Of a stretch of 64,000 nt of DNA, positions 42,739 through 50,292 are shown in pieces; the first letter of the stretch is position 1, and each line of letters opens with the position of its first letter. The translations under genes were made by a program, and so were the position numbers. Below the pieces are notes generated by a model, which worked only from the letters and a program-made list of their open reading frames with translations, ran no database searches and was not told the origin of the DNA. The stretch lies in NCBI RefSeq assembly GCF_024172165.1, contig NZ_JAMZEB010000002.1, forward strand, positions 806,001 through 870,000, given 5' to 3'. Source of the DNA: Nonomuraea thailandensis (GTDB lineage Bacteria > Actinomycetota > Actinomycetes > Streptosporangiales > Streptosporangiaceae).

Positions 42739-44226
42739 ATGAGCCTGGCGGCGGTGCTGGTCGTGGTGGTGGCGGCCGTGCTCATCGGGGCGTTCGGGAT
42801 CAGGTTCTCGCGCACCACCTCCGACTTCTACGTCGCCTCCCGCACGGTCAGCCCGCTCTGGAACGCCTCGGCCATCGGCGGCGAGTACCTGTCGGCGGCC
42901 TCCTTCCTAGGGGTCGCCGGGCTGATCCTGTCCTTCGGCGTGGACATGTTGTGGCTGCCCGTCGGCTGGACCGGCGGCTACCTGGTGCTGCTGGTGCTGG
43001 TCTCGGCGCCGCTGCGCCGGTCCGGGGCGTACACGCTGCCCGACTTCGCCGAGGCCAGGCTCGAGTCGATGCCCGTGCGCCGCACCGCGAGCGTGCTGGT
43101 CGTGCTGATCGGCTGGCTCTACCTCATGCCGCAGTTCCAGAGCGCGGGCCTGGTGCTGCGCACGATCACCGGCGCGCCCGTGTGGGTGGGCGGACTGCTG
43201 GTGGCTGTCGTCGTGGCGGTGAACGTGCTGTCGGGCGGGATGCGGTCGATCACGTTCGTGCAGGCGTTCCAGTACTGGCTCAAGCTGACGGCGCTGGCGG
43301 TGCCGCTGGTGTTCCTGCTGATGGCCTGGCAGGCCGACGGGGCGCCCAACGTCAGCGCGGCGGACGCGGCCACCTGGCAGGTGCCGCTGGCCGGGGGCAA
43401 GGAGTACGGGCTGTACTCGACGTACTCGCTGATCCTGGCCACGTTCCTGGGCACGATGGGGCTGCCGCACGTGCTCGTCCGCTTCTACACCAACCCCGAC
43501 GGGCGGGCCGCGCGCCGTACGACGCTCGTGGTGCTGTCGCTGCTCGGGGCCTTCTACCTGCTGCCGGCCGTGTACGGGTGGCTGGGCCGCATGTACACGC
43601 CCGAGCTCGTCCGCACCGACACCGTCGTGCTCACGCTGCCCTCCCGCATGATCGGCGGCACCCTGGGCGACCTGCTGACCGCGCTGGTCACCGCCGGCGC
43701 GTTCGCCGCGTTCCTGTCCACCTCCTCGGGCCTGACCGTGTCCGTCGCGGGGGTGATCGCCCAGGACCTGCTCAAGGGCGGGGTGCGCTCGTTCAGGGTC
43801 GCCACCCTGATGGCGGTGGCCGTGCCGCTGGCCCTGGCGCTGTGGGCGCGGGCGCTGCCGGTGGCTGACGTGGTGGGGCTGGCGTTCGCCGTGGCGGCCT
43901 CGTCGTTCTGCCCGCTGCTGGTGCTGGGCATCTGGTGGCGGCGGCTGTCCACGACGGGGGCGCTGGCGGGGCTGTTCGTGGGAGGCGGGCTGGCCTGCGC
44001 CGCCGTGCTCGTCACGATCGTCGCGGGGCCGCAGCGGGGCCTGGCGGGGGCGCTGCTGGCCCAGCCGGCGGCGTGGACGGTGCCGATCGCGTTCACGGTG
44101 ATGGTGGCGGTGTCCTTCCTGACCCCGCACCGGGTGCCGGCCGGCGTGGCCAGGACCATGGTCAGGCTGCACACCCCGGAGGACCTCGACCTCGACCGCG
44201 GCGACTGGCGTCCCCGCTCGTCCTAG
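42739..44226 (+). CDS. Sodium/solute symporter (ActP/MctC-like monocarboxylate transporter)
   Basis: A 495-residue SSS-family transporter with about 13 helices. Signatures: SRTVSPLWNASAIGGEYLSA at helix one, SAASFLGVAG, LGTMGLPHVLVRFY and STSSGLTVSVAGVIAQDL. These match cation/acetate symporters and corynebacterial MctC, which takes up pyruvate, acetate or propionate. The ATG at 42739 was chosen over one 21 nt upstream because it starts the first helix and lies after CGGAG. A second system with the same layout lies at 53423-55368. The 3' end shares CTAG with the convergent broken HD gene. Confidence 0.88.
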   Translation: MSLAAVLVVVVAAVLIGAFGIRFSRTTSDFYVASRTVSPLWNASAIGGEYLSAASFLGVAGLILSFGVDMLWLPVGWTGGYLVLLVLVSAPLRRSGAYTLPDFAEARLESMPVRRTASVLVVLIGWLYLMPQFQSAGLVLRTITGAPVWVGGLLVAVVVAVNVLSGGMRSITFVQAFQYWLKLTALAVPLVFLLMAWQADGAPNVSAADAATWQVPLAGGKEYGLYSTYSLILATFLGTMGLPHVLVRFYTNPDGRAARRTTLVVLSLLGAFYLLPAVYGWLGRMYTPELVRTDTVVLTLPSRMIGGTLGDLLTALVTAGAFAAFLSTSSGLTVSVAGVIAQDLLKGGVRSFRVATLMAVAVPLALALWARALPVADVVGLAFAVAASSFCPLLVLGIWWRRLSTTGALAGLFVGGGLACAAVLVTIVAGPQRGLAGALLAQPAAWTVPIAFTVMVAVSFLTPHRVPAGVARTMVRLHTPEDLDLDRGDWRPRSS

Positions 44227-44512
44227 CGCATCACCCTCCCGTACGCCGCCACCAGGTCGTCCATGGCCAGCACCGGGCCCTCGGGGTCCTTGGCGGCGTC
44301 GTCCCAGCGGCCCAGACCGAGCGTCGCGTGAGGTGGTCGCGGGCGAAGGCGGCGCCGGCCTGCTCGTGGGGCAGGCCGCGGTAGCGGGTGGCGACCTCGC
44401 GGGCGCGGCCCACGTCGTGGAAGGCGGCGGCCAGGACCAGTTCGTCGTCCGCTCCCGCCGCGACGGCGTGGGCGGCGGCCTGGAGGGCGTGTAGTTCAGC
44501 CGGAGAGAGCAT
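44223..44512 (-). pseudogene. Broken HD-domain hydrolase, PhnZ-like remnant
   Basis: Starting at the ATG (GAGGA 7 nt upstream), the frame reads LHALQAAAHAVAAGADDELV, FHDVGR and LPHEQAGAAFARDHL, matching the first part of phosphonate-linked HD proteins. After that the frame is lost; the continuation HATLGLGRWDDAAKDPEGPV lies one frame away and ends at a TAG at 44223-44225. In PhnZ-like proteins RWDDAAK occurs near the C-terminus, some 100 residues later, so most of the middle, including the remaining metal ligands, is gone. It reads as a deleted, frameshifted relic divergent from the phnD/phnM remnants. Confidence 0.6.
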
Positions 44513-44620
44513 GAGTTGTCCTCTTCTGGGGGTTTTGGTGCACGCAGGATGACCCCGCCTCCGTGACCGGACGGTGGCCGCGCGGTGGAGGTGCACCGGC
44601 CGGAGGGTTACGGGCCGGTG

Positions 44621-44642
44621 GGTTCGCCCTGAGTTAACCCCC
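44621..44642 (+). promoter_or_regulatory. PHO-box-like direct repeat
   Basis: Two 11-bp units, GGTTCGCCCTG and AGTTAACCCCC, resemble the GTTCACC-type direct repeats bound by PhoP in actinomycetes. They lie between the divergent HD and phnD remnants, where phosphate control of phosphonate genes would be expected. Confidence 0.4.
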
Positions 44643-44743
44643 CGGTTCGTGCAGGGTCAGGCGCGTCTGGCCTGCTCCTCACAGTCGGCGGCGAGCGTGG
44701 CCGGCCAGATCCGCGACCTGCGACCAAGCTCGGAGAACCGACT

Positions 44744-44952
44744 GTGAAACGTACCCTCACCGCCCTGGCCATGATCGGCGCGCTCGCGGCGGCGGGCTGC
44801 TCCTCGGCCGCCGGCAGCAGTGCGGACGGCGGCGATGTGCTGCGCTTCGCCGCCATCCCCGAGTTCGGGCCGCTGTCGTACGTGCTCGCCAGGAGCAACG
44901 GCGCCAGGATCACGCCGATCGCGTCGATGGTCGAGAAGGGCGGCACGCTCAC
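44744..44952 (+). pseudogene. phnD: phnD remnant (phosphonate-binding lipoprotein, 5' part)
   Basis: The GTG start opens a lipoprotein signal peptide ending LAAAGC, then GGDVLRFAAIP, the start of a phosphonate-binding protein. It jumps directly to EFGPLSYVLARSNGARITPI, which in PhnD lies some 60 residues later, so there is an in-frame internal deletion. After VEKGGTLTT the PhnD frame turns into nonsense (WRPSTPACPV) and the other frame becomes PhnM. The 3' two-thirds of phnD are missing. The exact fusion point is within a few codons of 44953. Confidence 0.65.
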
Positions 44953-45699
44953 CACGAGAGCTACGGCCTGGCGGCCCTCGACTCCTGCCTGTCCGGTACG
45001 CCCGTGCCGCCGCCCCTGGTGTCCTTCAAGGACCACACGCCGGGGCAGGGCCAGTACCGCGACTCGGCCGTGTACCGGCGCTGGCTGGAGGGCACCGAGG
45101 GGATCTCTCCCGAGGAGGCCCAGCGGCGGGTGGAGACGCTGGTGGCCGAGCGCGACACGCGTATCGGGCACCGGGAGATCGCGCTCGGGCGGCTGGCGGA
45201 GCTGGCCGCGCAGGGGCGGGCGCGGCTGCTCGCGCACGACCCCGTGACCGCGGCCGAGATCGACGTGGCGGTGGCCAACGGGGTCGCGGTCGCCGAGTTC
45301 GCCACGACCACGGGAGCCGCCCGGGCCGCCCGCGAGCGTGGGCTGCGGGTGGTGGCCGGGGCGCCGAACGTCCTGCGCGGCGGCTCCCACTCGGGCAACG
45401 TGTCGGCGGCGGAGCTGGTGGCGGCGGGGCTGGTGGACGGGCTGTCCAGCGACTACCTGCCCTCCACGCCGCTGGCGGCGGCGCTGCTGCTGGCCGCGCG
45501 CGGCATCGTGCCGTTGCCGCGGGCCGTGGCGCTGGTCACCTCAGGGCCCGCCGCCGTCGCCGGGCTGGCGGACCGGGGCGCGCTGGTGGCGGGGCAGCGC
45601 GGGGACCTGGCCGTCGTGACCGTGGAACGGGGGTGGCCGACGGTGCGCACCACCGTCACGGCCGGTGACTTCGCGGTGCCGGCGGGGGTAGGACAGTGA
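44953..45699 (+). pseudogene. phnM: phnM remnant (C-P lyase pathway diphosphatase, 3' part)
   Basis: From HESYGLAALDSCLSG the frame carries the C-terminal two-thirds of PhnM: LVSFKDHTPGQGQYRD, LLAHDPVTAAEIDVA, NVLRGGSHSGNVSAAELV and LSSDYLPSTPLAAALLLAA. PhnM removes diphosphate from ribose-1-methylphosphonate triphosphate. The N-terminal third, with the first HxH metal ligands of the amidohydrolase fold, is absent, and the piece is fused out of frame behind the phnD remnant, so it should not be active. The frame ends in TGA overlapping a GTG of the IMPase gene. Confidence 0.7.
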
Positions 45700-45728
45700 C
45701 GCGGGCGCCGCGAGGAGAGGGGACGCCG

Positions 45729-46697
45729 ATGGCCGGCGTTGAAGGGCACGAGACCCGGTCGGCCGTGCCGGATGGCCACGGAGCGGAGGCGTCCGCGCCG
45801 GATGGACACGGAGCGGAGGCGTCCGCGCCGGATGGGTCCGGTGCGGGGTCCGGGGTGCGGAACGTGCGGGGGTGGAGGGTCGGGGTGCCGGGGGAGGCGC
45901 ATCCGGCGCTCGCCGCGGCGGCCGTGGCGGCGCTGGACGCGTACACCGCCGCCACCGCCGAGCACGACCGCGCCACCCTGGCCGCCGTCGTGGCGGACGG
46001 CGCGGACGGCACCCCCACCATGCGCATCGACGTGCTCGTGGAGGACGCGATCCTGGGAGCCCTGGCCCGGCACCCGGTCAACGTCCTGACCGAGGAGACC
46101 GGCTGGGTGGACCACGGCTCGGCGCTGACCCTCGTCATCGACCCGGTCGACGGCTCGGCCAACGCCGCCGCCGGCGTCCCCCTGGCGGCCTTCTCGGCGG
46201 CCGTGGCCGAGGACGGCGTCTTCACCGAGGCGCTGACGGTGTGGCTGGACACCGGGCGGAGCTGGTGGGCCCGGGCGGGCGAGCCGTCCCCGCTGCGTAC
46301 GAGCGGCCGCACGGCGCTCTCAGGCGCCGCGGTCTCCCTCCTGCGGCCCCACACCGCCGACCCGGGAGCGGGCGCCGCCTGGTGGGAGGTGGCGCGGCGG
46401 GCGGCCCGCGTGCGGATCCTCAGCACGAGCTGCCTGGAGGGCGCGCTCGTGGCGCAGGGCGCGACCGACGCCTTCGCCGACGCCGCCACCGACACGCACC
46501 GCCTGGTGGACATCGCCGCCTCCGTCGTGCTGGCCGAGGCGGCGGGCGGGGCGGTCAGGGACGTGTTCGGGCGGGCGGTCGAGCTGGACACCGATCTGAC
46601 CAGGCGGTGGAGCGGCGTCGTGGCCGCCACCCCGGAGCTGGCGGACGAGCTGGCCACGGTCCTGCGCGAGGCCTGCCAGGCCGGGCGCGACGGCTAG
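45729..46697 (+). CDS. Inositol monophosphatase family protein
   Basis: A 322-residue phosphatase of the IMPase/CysQ superfamily. Metal-binding motifs are EETGW near residue 118 and IDPVDGSANAAAG near 139; LVDIAASVVLAEAAGG is the late block, replacing the usual WDxAA by LVDIAA. The first 50 residues are a repeat-rich extension (GAEASAPDGH units). AGGAGAGGGG lies 6 nt before the ATG, favouring this start over the GTG at 45696 that overlaps the phnM relic. It probably acted with the phosphonate genes on a sugar phosphate, but that is inference from position. Confidence 0.78.
   Translation: MAGVEGHETRSAVPDGHGAEASAPDGHGAEASAPDGSGAGSGVRNVRGWRVGVPGEAHPALAAAAVAALDAYTAATAEHDRATLAAVVADGADGTPTMRIDVLVEDAILGALARHPVNVLTEETGWVDHGSALTLVIDPVDGSANAAAGVPLAAFSAAVAEDGVFTEALTVWLDTGRSWWARAGEPSPLRTSGRTALSGAAVSLLRPHTADPGAGAAWWEVARRAARVRILSTSCLEGALVAQGATDAFADAATDTHRLVDIAASVVLAEAAGGAVRDVFGRAVELDTDLTRRWSGVVAATPELADELATVLREACQAGRDG
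45771..45830 (+). repeat. 30-bp tandem repeat x2 in IMPase gene 5' end
   Basis: Two 30-bp copies starting GATGG(C/A)CACGGAGCGGAGGC, with partial copies on either side, encode DGHGAEASAP. Confidence 0.95.
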
Positions 46698-47068
46698 GGC
46701 GACGGCGGCTCCTCGCCAGGGCGGGTGACTTGCTCCGGGTCGGTGACTTGCTCCGGATCGGTGGCTCGCTCCGGGTCGGTGGCCTGCTCCCCGTCGGCGT
46801 CGGCTTCGGCGTCGGCTTCGGTGGGGTCGGTGAGGGCGGCGGCCACGCGGAAGTCGATGCGGATGTCGCGGTAGGTGACGTTCGGCTCGACCTGGTCGGG
46901 CAGGTTCGTGCGGTCGCTGCCCCAGGCGCACTCGCCGCCGGGCTCCGCCTCCGCGTCCACCGACACCTCCGGTCGCTCGTGGAAGCGGAGCTCCTCGGCC
47001 GTGGCGGAGGCGCTGATCTCGACGTCCGGGGTGCGCGGGTGTTCGGGTTTCGGCATGGTGGTGCTCAC
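46694..47068 (-). CDS. Hypothetical acidic protein with hexapeptide repeat tail, 124 aa
   Basis: A 124-residue soluble, acidic protein. The N-terminal 80 residues look folded (VEISASATAEELRFHERPEV, NVTYRDIRIDFRVAAAL); the C-terminus is a low-complexity Glu/Asp/Ala region followed by TDPEQV hexapeptide repeats from an 18-bp tandem array. No family is recognised. The GTG start overlaps the upstream gene's stop (GTGA), so it is coupled to the repeat-rich 272-aa gene. Its stop shares CTAG with the convergent IMPase stop. Confidence 0.6.
   Translation of the reverse strand: MSTTMPKPEHPRTPDVEISASATAEELRFHERPEVSVDAEAEPGGECAWGSDRTNLPDQVEPNVTYRDIRIDFRVAAALTDPTEADAEADADGEQATDPERATDPEQVTDPEQVTRPGEEPPSP
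46724..46795 (-). repeat. 18-bp tandem repeat x4
   Basis: Four units of GGTGACTTGCTCCGGGTC (upper strand) with increasing divergence encode the TDPEQV-type hexapeptides at the C-terminus of the 124-aa protein. Confidence 0.93.
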
Positions 47069-47883
47069 TTGCGGTTGTGGCGGCGCTTGAAGTGGTAGCG
47101 ATGGTGGCGGTGCTGCGGCTTGCCCTGCTCGGAATCGTCCGGTTCGTCGTCCTCCGGGAGCTCGGTGGGCTCAGTGGGCTGGGGGAGCTCGGGTGGCCTG
47201 ACAGGCTCGGCCGCTCGGGCGGCCTCCGCGCCGACGTCCCGCACGGCGCCTGTGCCGACGTCCCGTACGGCACCCGTGGCGTCCTGAACCGCACCACCGG
47301 CCGTGGTCCCGACGTCCTGCACGACCTCACCGGCCCCGGCCCCCACGTCGCGGACGGCGCCGCCCGCCCCGGCCCCGACGTCCCGCACGGCGCCACCGGC
47401 TCCGGCGCCGACGTCGCGGACGGCCGCACCGGCTCCCGTCCCCACGTCGCGCACGGCATGCCCGGCCCCCGCTCCGACATCCCGCACGGCGTGCCCCGCG
47501 CCGGCTCCCACGTCCCGCACCGCGTACCCGGCCCCGCTCCCGATGTCCCGCACGGCCATGCCGAGGTTGCGGGTGAGGTTCTCCAGGATCTGGGGGTTGT
47601 CGTCGATGGTCTGCAGCACCCGGTCGATGATGCGCGCCACGTTGTCCAGCCGCACCTTCAGCAGCGCCTGCGCCTCCACGCCCTTGATCGTGAGGTTGAC
47701 GGAGCCGAGGAACACGTCCGCGCCCACGCTCAGCTTGAGCAGATCGAGCACCTCGGCCTGCAGCGACACCTTCGCCCGCAGGTCCTGCACGTCCAGGCTG
47801 ATCTCGTCCACCAGGACGACGGGCACGTCGAGGTAGACGTCCGGATCGATGTCCTCGGTCGGACTCTCCGCGTCCTCTGTCAT
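47065..47883 (-). CDS. Hypothetical protein with 11-residue GAVRDVGAGAG repeats
   Basis: A 272-residue protein. Residues 10-105 form a conserved-looking domain (LDVPVVLVDEISLDVQDLRA, LSVGADVFLGSVNLTIKGVE, VRLDNVARIIDRVLQTID) that I have seen in actinobacterial proteins of unknown function. Then about nine 11-residue units of the type GAVRDVGAGAG predict a long amphipathic helix or coiled rod, followed by a Pro/Glu segment and a basic His/Arg tail. GGGGGTGG precedes the ATG. It is coupled to the 124-aa gene. A scaffold or membrane-surface role would fit the repeats, but nothing proves it. Confidence 0.65.
   Translation of the reverse strand: MTEDAESPTEDIDPDVYLDVPVVLVDEISLDVQDLRAKVSLQAEVLDLLKLSVGADVFLGSVNLTIKGVEAQALLKVRLDNVARIIDRVLQTIDDNPQILENLTRNLGMAVRDIGSGAGYAVRDVGAGAGHAVRDVGAGAGHAVRDVGTGAGAAVRDVGAGAGGAVRDVGAGAGGAVRDVGAGAGEVVQDVGTTAGGAVQDATGAVRDVGTGAVRDVGAEAARAAEPVRPPELPQPTEPTELPEDDEPDDSEQGKPQHRHHRYHFKRRHNRK
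47300..47540 (-). repeat. 33-bp degenerate tandem repeat
   Basis: About seven to nine 33-bp units, written on the upper strand with GACGTCCCGCACGGCG-like cores, encode the GAVRDVGAGAG rod of the 272-aa protein. Confidence 0.8.
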
Positions 47884-47965
47884 GGCCCACCCCCAGCCGA
47901 GTGGTTACCCACCCGGGAGAGGGCTCAGCCGCGGCGATGGGCAGACGTGACCACGTTTTGGCAGT

Positions 47966-48958
47966 TCAGGCGGGTGGCAGCTCGCCGGAGCCGCGCGGCA
48001 CCAGCTCCACCGGCACCTTGATGCGGCGTGCCGCCGGCGACGGGTTCAGCAGGAGGTCCACGGCGGCGCGCGCCAGGCGGGCGGTGTCGTAGCGGACCAC
48101 GGTCACGCCGGGGTTGAACACGTCCGCCAGCGCGAAGTCGTCGAACCCCACGTACGCGGGCCGCTCGGGCCGCTCGCGCAGGGCCTGGAGGATGCCGATG
48201 GCGGCCCGGTTGTTCGTGGCGAAGAACGCCGTGGGCGGCGAGGGCAGGTCGAGCAGCCGGGTGACCTCGCCCGACACCCGGCCGGGGTCGTACAGCTCGC
48301 GCACCACCAGCTCCTCGCCGGCCGGCAGCCCCGCGCCGGCCAGGGCGGCGCGGTAGCCGGTCGCCCGGTCGCGCACCGAGCTGATCCCGTCGTCGTCGGA
48401 GATCAGCGCGATCCGGCGGTGGCCGCGGGCGAGCAGGTGCTCGGTGGCGATGCGGCCGCCCCACACGTCGTCGAGCAGCACCACGTCGGCCCCGTCCAGG
48501 CCCGGCGGCACCCGGTCCACGAACACGGTGGTGAGGCCGGCGTGCTCGGCCAGCCAGGAGTGGTCGGCCGCCGAGGGCACGACGATGAGGGAGTCCACGC
48601 CCCGGGCGTACATGGACTCGATCAGCATGCGTTCCTTGTCGGCGCTCTCCTCGTACGAGCCGAACACCACCAGCGCCTCGTGGTCGGCCGCGGCGGCCTC
48701 CACGGCGGCGGCCAGGCGCGAGTAGAACTCGTTGGAGATGTTCTCCATCACCAGCCCGAGCGTCAGCATGGTCGCGCCCCTGGCCAGCCGGGCGGCGGCC
48801 TCGTTGCGGCGGTAGCCGAGGGCGCTGATCGCGGCCTGCACCCGCTGCTGCAGCGACGCCCGGACGTGGGGCTCCTGGTTGACGACCCGCGAGACGGTCT
48901 TGAGGCTCACACCCGCTTGCCGGGCGACGTCCGCCATGGTCGGCTTGCCGCGTTTCAT
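47966..48958 (-). CDS. LacI family transcriptional regulator
   Basis: A 330-residue repressor. The N-terminal HTH reads TMADVARQAGVSLKTVSRVV with hinge helix EAAARLARG; the rest is a sugar-binding-protein-like effector domain (LVMENISNEFYSRLA, GVDSLIVVP, YVGFDDFALADVF). It probably controls the sugar importer starting at 50293, upstream of which lies a perfect GACAGCGCTGTC palindrome typical of LacI operators. The ATG at 48958 has GGAG 7 nt upstream within a short GGAGC repeat. Divergent from the Cys/Met PLP gene. Confidence 0.88.
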   Translation of the reverse strand: MKRGKPTMADVARQAGVSLKTVSRVVNQEPHVRASLQQRVQAAISALGYRRNEAAARLARGATMLTLGLVMENISNEFYSRLAAAVEAAAADHEALVVFGSYEESADKERMLIESMYARGVDSLIVVPSAADHSWLAEHAGLTTVFVDRVPPGLDGADVVLLDDVWGGRIATEHLLARGHRRIALISDDDGISSVRDRATGYRAALAGAGLPAGEELVVRELYDPGRVSGEVTRLLDLPSPPTAFFATNNRAAIGILQALRERPERPAYVGFDDFALADVFNPGVTVVRYDTARLARAAVDLLLNPSPAARRIKVPVELVPRGSGELPPA

Positions 48959-48960
48959 CG

Positions 48961-48975
48961 CTCCGCTCCGCTCCG
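48961..48975 (-). promoter_or_regulatory. tandem GGAG ribosome-site repeat before lacI-type gene
   Basis: CTCCG repeated three times on the upper strand gives GGAG three times on the lower strand just before the ATG at 48958; the middle copy has the best spacing. Confidence 0.45.
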
Positions 48976-49082
48976 CCGCTCGGTCGCCGGCCGCCTTTCC
49001 CCGCTCTGGTCGCCGCGCTGCTGCCTGGTCCGCTCGCACGGAGCACATCGCTCCTCCAGGTGGAGGAACTCCCTGGCTGTCA

Positions 49083-49088
49083 TAGTGT
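49083..49088 (+). promoter_or_regulatory. -10 element of Cys/Met PLP gene
   Basis: TAGTGT with a 6-nt gap to the ATG at 49095; no Shine-Dalgarno sequence. Confidence 0.45.
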
Positions 49089-49094
49089 GCCCCC

Positions 49095-50252
49095 ATGGAT
49101 GATGAATGGATTTGTGGCCGGTTGGGTGAGGACGAGCCTTGGATGCTGGGCGCGGTCAACCCGCCGGTGTTCGAGAACTCGGTGTTCACGTTCGCGACGG
49201 CGGAGGAGCTCGGCGAGGCCGTCAGGAACGAGGACGAGCGCTACGTCTACTGGCGGGGGACCAACCCGACGGTGGATCTCGCCCAGCGTAAGCTCGCCGC
49301 GCTGGAGCGGGGAGAGCGGGCCAAGTGTTTCGGGTCGGGCATGGGCGCGATCTCGGCGACCATCTCCTCGCTCGTGTCGGCCGGCGACCACGTGCTGGTG
49401 CTCGGCGCGGTCTACGGGCCCACCACGCAGTTCCTGCGTTACCTGGAGAAGTTCGGGGTGACGCATACGCACGTCAGGGACCTCGATGAAGGTGACAGCG
49501 CTATCAAGGCGAGCACCCGCCTACTCTACTTCGAGTCCCCGTCCTACATGGCCTACGCGGTGGTGGACATCGCCGAGGTGACGGGCTGGGCGAAGGAGCG
49601 GGGGCTGGTGACGGTGATGGACAACACGTGGTCCACGCCGCTGTTCCAGAAGCCGCTGACGATGGGCGTGGACCTGGTGGTGCACTCGTTGTCGAAGTAC
49701 ATCGGCGGGCACAGCGACCTGGTGGGCGGCGTGGTGGTGGGGCCGGCGCGGCTGATCAGGCCGCTGGCGCTGACCGAGTACCAGCTCTACGGGGCCGCCA
49801 TGTCGCCGCACGACGCGGCCAAGGTGATCAAGGGGCTGCGGACGCTGCCGGTGCGGATGGCGGCGCACCAGGAGCGCGGCCTGGCGGTGGCGGCGTTCCT
49901 GCGGGACCATCCGGCCGTGCGGTCGGTGAACCATCCGGGGCTGCCGTCGCATCCGGGGCATGCGATCGCGGTGCGGCAGATGTCCGGCTTCTCCAGCCTG
50001 TTCAGCCTGGAGCTCGACACGGAGTCCCGGCCGGAGGTCGGGGGGTTCCTCTCCAGGTTGCGGCATTTCCGGATCGGGGTGTCGTGGGGCGGGTTCGAGA
50101 GCCTGGTGAACGCGCCCGCGCTGTCCACCGAGGAGAGCGTGCGGGCCACCATGGGCATCCCCGTCGGCCTCGTGCGGCTCTCGGTCGGCCTGGAGCCCGC
50201 GGAGATCCTGATCAAGGATCTCGGTCTGGCCCTGGAGGGAATGTCCGCCTAA
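49095..50252 (+). CDS. Cys/Met metabolism PLP-dependent lyase/synthase
   Basis: A 385-residue PLP enzyme of the cystathionine gamma-synthase family. Substrate-side YWRGTNPT replaces the usual YSRxxNPT; CFGSGMGAISATI binds the cofactor phosphate; VTVMDNTWSTPLFQKPL holds the PLP-contacting Asp, and the Schiff-base Lys is in VHSLSKYIGGHSDLVGG near residue 205. These residues fit a lyase or synthase acting on cystathionine, methionine or related thioethers; sequence does not decide which. It lies between a lacI-type gene and a sugar importer whose promoter starts after it, so it is probably transcribed alone. Confidence 0.85.
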   Translation: MDDEWICGRLGEDEPWMLGAVNPPVFENSVFTFATAEELGEAVRNEDERYVYWRGTNPTVDLAQRKLAALERGERAKCFGSGMGAISATISSLVSAGDHVLVLGAVYGPTTQFLRYLEKFGVTHTHVRDLDEGDSAIKASTRLLYFESPSYMAYAVVDIAEVTGWAKERGLVTVMDNTWSTPLFQKPLTMGVDLVVHSLSKYIGGHSDLVGGVVVGPARLIRPLALTEYQLYGAAMSPHDAAKVIKGLRTLPVRMAAHQERGLAVAAFLRDHPAVRSVNHPGLPSHPGHAIAVRQMSGFSSLFSLELDTESRPEVGGFLSRLRHFRIGVSWGGFESLVNAPALSTEESVRATMGIPVGLVRLSVGLEPAEILIKDLGLALEGMSA

Positions 50253-50259
50253 CGTGATT

Positions 50260-50271
50260 GACAGCGCTGTC
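50260..50271. promoter_or_regulatory. LacI-type operator GACAGCGCTGTC
   Basis: A perfect 12-bp palindrome with the central CG of LacI/CcpA operators, 21 bp before the binding-protein start. It overlaps TTGACA (50258-50263), so repressor binding would block a -35 element. Confidence 0.65.
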
Positions 50272-50292
50272 TGACCTCGCGGGAGGCTCGTC

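Noticed and set aside
44231..44596. 121-aa intact gene on the lower strand
   Set aside because: Only its middle matches HD proteins; its end is out of frame and the proper ending lies in another frame, so it is treated as a broken gene.
45004..45699. A new 231-aa intact enzyme
   Set aside because: It is clearly the tail of PhnM, and homology extends upstream of its first GTG, so it is a truncated remnant rather than a full gene.
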